NCBI GenBank assembly: GCA_963745405.1 | Contig: CAVUWY010000002.1 | Coordinates: forward strand, 2,728,001 to 2,792,000 | Source of the DNA: C-114 sp963745405 | GTDB taxonomy: Bacteria > Chloroflexota > Limnocylindria > Limnocylindrales > CSP1-4 | Length of the DNA stretch: 64,000 nt | Direction: 5' to 3' | Shown: in pieces, positions 58,406 to 64,000 of the stretch | Position numbering within the stretch: the stretch's first letter is position 1 | How the letters are laid out: each line of letters opens with the position of its first letter | Notes under the pieces: model-generated | Databases searched by the model: none | What the model was told of the DNA's origin: nothing | The model's input: only the letters and a program-made list of their open reading frames with translations | Made by a program: the position numbers and the translations under genes

Positions 58406-60933
58406 GAGTCCCCCTCGGCTGGCTCGCCGACTATGTCGACATCGACCTCGAGCCGACGGTGCTCGCCGACCGGCTCACCGTCCTCGGCATGGAGGTCCGC
58501 GGCATCGAGCGGTGGGGCGCCGACTGGCGCAACGTCGTCGTCGGCGAGCTGCTCACCGTCGAGAAGCACCCCAGGGCCGATCGCCTGTCGCTCACGACCG
58601 TCCGGGTCGGCGGCGACGAGGTGCTCTCGATCGTCTGCGGCGCGACGAACATCGCCCCCGGCCAGCGGGTCCCGGTAGCCCTGCCCGGCGCCGTCCTGCC
58701 GGGCGACCGGCGGATCGAGCGGACCGAGAAGATGGGTGTCGTCAGCAACGGGATGCTCTGCTCCGGCGACGAACTCCGCCTCACGTCCGACGCGGAGGGG
58801 ATCCTCATCCTGCCCCCGGATGCGCCGATCGGGCGCGACCTGTCCGACCTGTACGGCGACACGGTCCTCGACGTCGACGTCAAGCCGAACCGGGGCGACG
58901 CGCTCTGCCTCGTGGGACTGGCCCGGGAGGTCTCGGCGGTGACCGGCGCACCGGTCCGCTTCCCGGCCATCGAGCTCGTCGAGGATGGTACGCCGGCGGC
59001 CGATCGCCTGGCCGTCGAGGTCCGCGATCCGGCCGGCTGCAGCCGCTTCGTCGGGAGGGTCGTCGCCGGGGTGCGGACCGGCCCGTCACCCGACCGGGTC
59101 CAGATCCGCCTCCAGGCGGCCGGCATGCGCCCGGTGAGCAACGTCGTCGACGCGAGCAATTACGTCATGCTCGAGCTCGGCAAGCCGACCCACGCCTTCG
59201 ACGCGGTCGCGATCCACGACGGCCGGTTGATCGTTCGGCGGGCGCTCGCCGGTGAGCGCCTGCTGACCCTCGACCATGTCGAGCGGACCCTTGACCCGGA
59301 CACGCTCGTCATCTCCGACCCGGAGGGTGCCCTCGCGATGGCGGGGATCATGGGCGGCGCGTCGAGCGAGGTCGCCGACACGACCCGCGACGTCGTCATC
59401 GAGTCCGCGATCTTCGATCCGGTGACGATCCGGCGGACCGGCCACCGCTACGCCCTCCGCTCCGAGGCGAGCCTTCGCTTCGAGAAGGGGCAGGAGCCCC
59501 GCCTCGCCCGGATCGGGGCGGACCGGGTGGCCGGGCTCGTCGCCGAGTGGGCCGGCGGCCTCGTGGCGCCCGGCCGCGTAGACACGGCCCCCGACGAACC
59601 GCCGGAGGTGCGGGTCCTGTTCCGGCCCGCCCGCGTATCGCGACTCCTCGGGGCATCGCTCGACTCCGCGGCCCAGACCGGCTTCCTCCGGCGGGTCGGG
59701 ATCGAAGCGGAGGCCGCCGGAGCCGACGCGACGGTCCGGGTCGCCGGTGAGCCGCAGCCGCTCGAGGTGACCGCCGGGGGCGACGAGGTCCTCGCGGCAG
59801 TCATCCCGACGTGGCGGCGCGACCTGGCCATCGAGGCCGACGTGACCGAGGAGATCGCCCGCGTCGCCGGGTACGAATCGATCGTCGCGACCTTGCCGGA
59901 CACGGCGATGCCGGCCTACCGTCCCGATCCGCTCGCGGCCCGGGACGCGGTCCGACGCCTGCTCGCCGGAGCCGGCCTGCGCGAGGTCGTGACCTACGCG
60001 CTCACCGCGCCGGGCCAGGCCGCGACGCTGCGCTGGCCGGGCGACGCCGGGTTGCCGCCGGCCGGCGAGGGTGAGGCGGCAGGTGAGCCGATCACCGTGA
60101 CGAACCCCTTGTCGGCCGATCGCTCGGTCCTCCGCCAGCAGCTCGTCGGGAGCCTGCTCGACGTCGTCGACGCGAACCTCCGCCAGGGCCGCCCCGACAT
60201 CGCGATCTTCGAGATCGGCAAGGGGTACGGCCGTCGACCGGACGGCCCCCACGAGTGGTGGCGACTCGCCGTCGTGCTGACCGGCGCGGCCGAGCCAGCC
60301 CACTGGGACCGGGCGCCACGGGCCTACGACCTCGACGATGCGAAGGGCCTGGTCGAGGCGCTCGCGGAGGCGCTCGGGCTGCCGACGGTGACGTATGAGC
60401 CGGCGACGGACGGCTTCCCGTTCCACCCGGGACGATCGGCGATCGCCACTGCCGGCGGGGGCGTCGTCGGCCGCATCGGGGAGTGCCATCCGGCGCTCCT
60501 CGCCGCCTGGGGCATCCGCGCCCAGCACGTGGTCGTCGCCGAGCTCGCCGTCGCGGGCCTGGCCGACGGCCAGGTGCCGGTCGTCCGGGTCAAGGCGATC
60601 CCGCGGCACCCGGCCGTCGAGCGCGACGTCGCCGTGGTCGTGCCCGAGGAACGGGCGGCCGGCGACGTGGAGCGCACGATCCGGGACGCCGCCGTCGCGG
60701 CCGGCACGGCCGTCGCGACAGGGGAGGGGGAGTCGCAGGCATCGCGGGCGACCCTCGCCGGCGTCCGCCTCTTCGACCTCTACCGGGGCTCGCCGCTCGG
60801 TGCGGCCGAGAAGAGCCTGGCCTTCCGCCTCACGATCACGGCCGGCGATGCGGATCCCGAGGCGGGCGTCGATGGGCTCGTGGCGGCCATCGCCGCGGCG
60901 CTCGTCGCGAGCGGGGCGCGCCTTCGCGCCTGA
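58402..60933 (+). CDS. pheT: phenylalanyl-tRNA synthetase beta subunit
   Basis: An 843-residue subunit. It starts MRVPLGWLADYVDIDLEPTV. The EMAP/tRNA-binding domain is at about 40-155 (VVVGELLTVEKHPRADRLSL; MGVVSNGMLCSGDEL). The B3/B4 editing region (RPVSNVVDASNYVMLELGKP, MAGIMGGASSEV) and B5 domain follow, then the class II-like core with NPLSADRSVLRQQLVGSLLD. The C-terminal ferredoxin-like anticodon domain is KAIPRHPAVERDVAVVVPEE to FRLTITAGDADPE. It overlaps pheS, so the two subunits are made together. Confidence 0.96.
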   Translation: MRVPLGWLADYVDIDLEPTVLADRLTVLGMEVRGIERWGADWRNVVVGELLTVEKHPRADRLSLTTVRVGGDEVLSIVCGATNIAPGQRVPVALPGAVLPGDRRIERTEKMGVVSNGMLCSGDELRLTSDAEGILILPPDAPIGRDLSDLYGDTVLDVDVKPNRGDALCLVGLAREVSAVTGAPVRFPAIELVEDGTPAADRLAVEVRDPAGCSRFVGRVVAGVRTGPSPDRVQIRLQAAGMRPVSNVVDASNYVMLELGKPTHAFDAVAIHDGRLIVRRALAGERLLTLDHVERTLDPDTLVISDPEGALAMAGIMGGASSEVADTTRDVVIESAIFDPVTIRRTGHRYALRSEASLRFEKGQEPRLARIGADRVAGLVAEWAGGLVAPGRVDTAPDEPPEVRVLFRPARVSRLLGASLDSAAQTGFLRRVGIEAEAAGADATVRVAGEPQPLEVTAGGDEVLAAVIPTWRRDLAIEADVTEEIARVAGYESIVATLPDTAMPAYRPDPLAARDAVRRLLAGAGLREVVTYALTAPGQAATLRWPGDAGLPPAGEGEAAGEPITVTNPLSADRSVLRQQLVGSLLDVVDANLRQGRPDIAIFEIGKGYGRRPDGPHEWWRLAVVLTGAAEPAHWDRAPRAYDLDDAKGLVEALAEALGLPTVTYEPATDGFPFHPGRSAIATAGGGVVGRIGECHPALLAAWGIRAQHVVVAELAVAGLADGQVPVVRVKAIPRHPAVERDVAVVVPEERAAGDVERTIRDAAVAAGTAVATGEGESQASRATLAGVRLFDLYRGSPLGAAEKSLAFRLTITAGDADPEAGVDGLVAAIAAALVASGARLRA

Positions 60934-60975
60934 CGGAGCACGAGCGGACGGTGCGGTCCGAGGCGGTCTGGTCGA

Positions 60976-61003
60976 TTGCGACGCTCGGAGGGCCTGCTAC
61001 CCT
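60976..61003 (+). promoter_or_regulatory. putative promoter of cvpA
   Basis: TTGCGA (60976-60981), a 16-base spacer and TACCCT (60998-61003) preceded by TGC. A hairpin GCCCGGGCA/TGCCCGGC follows near 61017-61040, within the 66-base leader. Confidence 0.5.
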
Positions 61004-61068
61004 AGCCGCGCCGTGTCGGCCCGGGCAACGCGTGCCCGGCGTCGGTGATGTGGAGAACGGGAGACTCA

Positions 61069-61647
61069 GTGGACATCGTCACGTATATCCAGAGCTTCAA
61101 TCTCTTCGATCTCCTCGTCGTCCTCATCTTCGCCGTCTCCTTCGTCATCGGATTCATCCAGGGGACGATCCGACGCCTCCTCGGCATCGCCTCGATCCTC
61201 TTCTCGTTCCTTCTCGCCGCGAACCTGCGCGACCCACTCGGGACCTTCTTCGCCCCCCACTGGACCCAATTCCCGCCCGGCTATAGCTACATGATCGCGT
61301 TCGGCCTCGTGTTCGTGACTGCGACGATCGTGTTCAGCCTCATCATCCAGGGCTTCTATCACCACCAGCCGCTGTTCGCGAAGTCGACGATCGTCGACGA
61401 GGTGCTCGGCGGCGTCCTCGGCGTCGTCCAGGCGATGCTCGTGCTCGGCTTCGTCATCATCATCCTCGACTCGTACTTCAACACCCCCGGTGCTGCCGAG
61501 ACGAGCGGCGAGGTGATCTTCCTTCGTCCGCTGTGGAACGCCATCGACGCGTCCGGGATCGTCCACCTCTATCGAGAGACGCTCATCCCCGCCTTCATGG
61601 CCGTCTTCGGCGGATTGCTGCCGGAGGCCGTCCGCGACACCGTCTGA
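61069..61647 (+). CDS. cvpA: CvpA family membrane protein
   Basis: A 192-residue membrane protein with four spans: LLVVLIFAVSFVIGFIQGTI, LLGIASILFSFLLAANL, YMIAFGLVFVTATIVFSLII and GGVLGVVQAMLVLGFVIIIL. The G-x-x-QGTIRRLLGI stretch is typical of CvpA/colicin V production proteins, which in E. coli affect envelope integrity and purF expression. GTG 61069 has GGGAG at a good distance. mpg and mutS2 follow on the same strand. Confidence 0.85.
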   Translation: MDIVTYIQSFNLFDLLVVLIFAVSFVIGFIQGTIRRLLGIASILFSFLLAANLRDPLGTFFAPHWTQFPPGYSYMIAFGLVFVTATIVFSLIIQGFYHHQPLFAKSTIVDEVLGGVLGVVQAMLVLGFVIIILDSYFNTPGAAETSGEVIFLRPLWNAIDASGIVHLYRETLIPAFMAVFGGLLPEAVRDTV

Positions 61648-61674
61648 CGCGCCCCCGGGCCACCGAGGCGTCGG

Positions 61675-62397
61675 GTGGACGACCGGGCGTTCGACCGGAT
61701 CCTGCTGAGCGGCGACCTCGAGGCGGCCGCCCGATCGCTCATCGGTGCTCGCCTCGTTCGGCGACCGAGCGAGGGCCTCGGGCAGCGGGCCGGTCGGATC
61801 GTCGAGGTCGAGGCCTACGACGGCCCGGAGGACCGCGCCTCTCACTCCCGCTTCGGGCCCGCCGGCCGGAGCGCCCCGATGTTCGGGCCTCCGGGGCATG
61901 CCTACGTGTACCGTGTCTACGGCATGTACACCTGTCTCAACGTCGTCCTGGGACCGCCCGGCAGCCCGGCCGCCGTGCTCATCCGGGCCGTCGAGCCGCT
62001 TGATGGGGAGGCAGCCATCCGGGACGCCCGGCTTCGCCACGACCTCCTCAGCCGGCGCTCGACCCGGACGTCCGGCGCCGATCCGGTCGGCGAGACGGCC
62101 GCCCGGGCGCGCATCGCCCGAGTTCGGAGCACCCGGCTCGCGGCCGGCCCCGGCCTCGTCGGTGCCGCATTCTCGGTCGGAGTGGATCTGACCGGCGTCG
62201 ACCTGTGCGACCTTCGTTCGCCCCTGTACCTGGCCGCCGGCGGCACGGTGGACGGGCCGCCCGCCCGCGTCGAGTCGACGCCGCGGATCGGCATCGATTA
62301 CGCCGGCGAGCCGTGGACCTCCGTCCCGTGGCGGTACGTGGTGGCCGGCAGCCCGGCGGCATCGGGCCCGCGCAGGCGCTCGTCCCCGACCGGCTGA
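61675..62397 (+). CDS. DNA-3-methyladenine glycosylase (AAG/MPG family)
   Basis: Removes alkylated purines such as 3-methyladenine and hypoxanthine. The 240-residue protein has ARSLIGARLVRR, the catalytic-Glu motif RIVEVEAYDGPEDRASHSRF, the intercalating-Tyr region PGHAYVYRVYGMYTCLNVVL, VLIRAVEPLDGEAAI, and the late RIGIDYAGEPWTSVPWRYVV. Length is normal apart from a short Arg/Ser tail. GTG start. It precedes mutS2 by five bases. Confidence 0.93.
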   Translation: MDDRAFDRILLSGDLEAAARSLIGARLVRRPSEGLGQRAGRIVEVEAYDGPEDRASHSRFGPAGRSAPMFGPPGHAYVYRVYGMYTCLNVVLGPPGSPAAVLIRAVEPLDGEAAIRDARLRHDLLSRRSTRTSGADPVGETAARARIARVRSTRLAAGPGLVGAAFSVGVDLTGVDLCDLRSPLYLAAGGTVDGPPARVESTPRIGIDYAGEPWTSVPWRYVVAGSPAASGPRRRSSPTG

Positions 62398-62402
62398 CCG
62401 CG

Positions 62403-64000
62403 GTGGACGCCCGCTCGATCGCCCTGCTCGAGTTCCCCGCCGTCCGCGAGCGGCTCGCCGCCATGACCGCCTTCGGGCCGGGTCGGCGACTGGCGGAGGC
62501 CCTCGAGCCGTCGGCCGACCCGGTCATCGTCACCCGCGGCCTCGACGAGACCGACCAGGCCCGTGCCCTCCTCGCCGAACGGTCCGGTGTCGGTGTCGGC
62601 GCCGCCCGCGATATCGGACCGTGGATCGAGCGGGCCGCCCGCGGTGGACGGGTCGATCCGGCCGGATTCCTCGAGATCGCCGATACCCTCGACGCGTCGG
62701 CGCGCCTCGGGACGGCCCTTGCCGACGAGCGCCGGCCGCTCCTCCGCGATCTCGGCCACGACCTGCACCCACTGCCGGCCCTCCGGAGCACGCTCGCTCG
62801 CAGCTTCGACCCGGCCGGCGAGCTGCTCGACACCGCATCCCCGCGCCTCGGCGGGCTCCGGGCGGCGGTCCGGGTCGCCTACGACCGACTGAAGCGGCGC
62901 CTCGACGCCCTCGTCGGCTCGGAGCTCGGCGGTGCGCTCCAGGAGCCCATCGTCACCCTCCGCAACGGACGCTACGTGGTGCCGGTGAAGGCGGACGCGC
63001 GAAGCCGGGTCAAGGGCATCGTCCACGACGCGTCTGGCAGCGGCCAGACGCTCTTCGTCGAACCGCTCGTGACCGTCGAGCTCGGCAACGCCTGGCGCGA
63101 GGCGCAGGTGGCGGTGGAGGCGGAGATCGAGCGGATCCTCGACGAGCTTTCGGCCATCGTCGGGACGAACGCGCCGGCCCTCCGGGAGACGCTCGGCGCG
63201 CTCGCGCGATTCGACTTCTGGAGCGCCAAGGCCCAGTTCGCGGCGGAGCTCGACGGCGTCCGGGCCGAGACGACGACGAGGCCGGAGATCGTCCTCCTCG
63301 GGGCGCGTCATCCCGGGCTGACCGGCCGGGTCGTCCCGATCGACGTCCGGCTCGGCGACGGCTACACGGCCCTCGTCGTGACCGGGCCCAACACGGGCGG
63401 CAAGACCGTCACCCTGCGGACCATCGGGCTCCTCGCCCTCATGCACCAGGCCGGCCTGCACGTGCCGGCCGAGTCCGGCAGCCGGCTGCCGGTCCTGCCC
63501 GACGTCTTCGCCGACATCGGCGACGAGCAGTCGATCGCCCAGAGTCTCTCGACGTTCAGCGGCCACCTCCGTCGTATCACCGCCATCGTCGAGGCGGCTG
63601 GTCCGGGCACCCTCGTCCTCCTCGACGAGCTCGGCGCGGGCACGGATCCGACCGAGGGATCGGCCCTCGCCCAGGCACTCCTCGACCACTTCGTGCGGGC
63701 AGGCGCGCTCGTGGCGGCCACGACCCACTATGCCGAGCTCAAGGCCTATGCCCACACGACGGCCGGCGTCACGAACGCGTCGGTCGAGTTCGACCTCGAG
63801 ACGCTGTCGCCGACCTACCGGCTGACGATCGGCCTGCCCGGCGGCAGCCAGGCATTCGCCATCGCCGAGCACCTGGGCCTGCCCGAACCGATCGTCGCCG
63901 ACGCCCGCTCGCGCCTCTCGGAGGCGCACCGCACGTTCGAGGCGACTCTCGCCTCGATCAAGGAGAGCGACGCAGCGGCGGCCGACGCGCTCGACCGGGC
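62403..64000 (+). CDS. mutS2: endonuclease MutS2, C-terminus beyond the window
   Basis: At least 532 residues from GTG 62403. N-terminal helical clamp/core: IALLEFPAVRERLAAMTAFG, LVTRGLDETDQARALLAERS, and LRNGRYVVPVKADARSRVKG with IVHDASGSGQTLFVEP, a MutS2 hallmark. The ATPase has Walker A VVTGPNTGGKTVTLRTIGLL, FADIGDEQSIAQSLSTFSGH, Walker B LVLLDELGAGTDPTEGSALA, and TTHYAELKAYAHTTAGVTN. The C-terminal Smr domain would lie beyond the edge. MutS2 suppresses recombination or rescues collided ribosomes rather than repairing mismatches. Confidence 0.95.
   Translation, partial: MDARSIALLEFPAVRERLAAMTAFGPGRRLAEALEPSADPVIVTRGLDETDQARALLAERSGVGVGAARDIGPWIERAARGGRVDPAGFLEIADTLDASARLGTALADERRPLLRDLGHDLHPLPALRSTLARSFDPAGELLDTASPRLGGLRAAVRVAYDRLKRRLDALVGSELGGALQEPIVTLRNGRYVVPVKADARSRVKGIVHDASGSGQTLFVEPLVTVELGNAWREAQVAVEAEIERILDELSAIVGTNAPALRETLGALARFDFWSAKAQFAAELDGVRAETTTRPEIVLLGARHPGLTGRVVPIDVRLGDGYTALVVTGPNTGGKTVTLRTIGLLALMHQAGLHVPAESGSRLPVLPDVFADIGDEQSIAQSLSTFSGHLRRITAIVEAAGPGTLVLLDELGAGTDPTEGSALAQALLDHFVRAGALVAATTHYAELKAYAHTTAGVTNASVEFDLETLSPTYRLTIGLPGGSQAFAIAEHLGLPEPIVADARSRLSEAHRTFEATLASIKESDAAAADALDR

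Overview
The window is a very high-GC bacterial chromosome segment with dense, mostly plus-strand genes, many 4-8 bp start/stop overlaps and frequent GTG starts. The gene complement (DUF951, tandem DUF881, T-box-controlled thrS, MutS2, a bifunctional-type dCTP deaminase, EtfABD with an acyl-CoA dehydrogenase, an orphan Flp pilin) fits a high-GC Chloroflexota lineage best, with Actinomycetota as the alternative. This is an inference from gene content; no phylogeny was run.

Layout. 1-10.6 kb is a loosely packed accessory region: hypothetical proteins, an epoxide hydrolase, a BNR-type lipoprotein, a glyoxalase-fold protein, an ECF sigma factor with a coupled membrane anti-sigma/beta-propeller protein, small ORFs and a Flp pilin. 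10.6-18.9 kb holds a nuclease-like protein, then a compact run with a DUF4332 protein, a DUF1461 protein, a site-2 protease with CBS domains, the molybdenum cofactor genes moeA-moaC-moaB and a membrane iron-sulfur EtfD-type reductase. 19.2-22.9 kb adds acyl-CoA dehydrogenase and etfB-etfA, so acyl-CoA oxidation can feed electrons through ETF and EtfD to the quinone pool. 22.9-25.2 kb is nrdR, behind two NrdR boxes, overlapping dcd. dcd is interrupted at its active site by a LAGLIDADG intein with class 3 features. 26.8-28.7 kb is a thiol-redox operon (glutaredoxin, CcdA, TlpA/ResA).

28.8-30.9 kb is a scar region: a tRNA-Arg(CCT) lacking one base of the T-stem/acceptor junction, a decayed 3' fragment of ppk2, a DUF2252 gene with an internal deletion, then an intact ppk2. 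33.9-44.4 kb is a long overlapping run: peptide-binding protein, gluzincin, two DUF881, DUF951, MFS, glycosyltransferase, asparaginase, amidohydrolase. 44.4-49 kb is a minus-strand group (flavin disulfide oxidoreductase, GT-C mannosyltransferase-like protein, two RNA/SAM methyltransferases). 49-52.6 kb is again patchy, with truncated genes.

53.0-64 kb is the translation core: tRNA-Val, a T-box leader, thrS, a 50-bp tandem repeat block, infC (starting at ATC), rpmI, rplT, pheS, pheT, then cvpA, a 3-methyladenine glycosylase and mutS2, which runs off the right edge. Across the window many genes that begin a transcript carry TAnnnT exactly 6-7 bp before ATG or GTG, which suggests common leaderless transcription.
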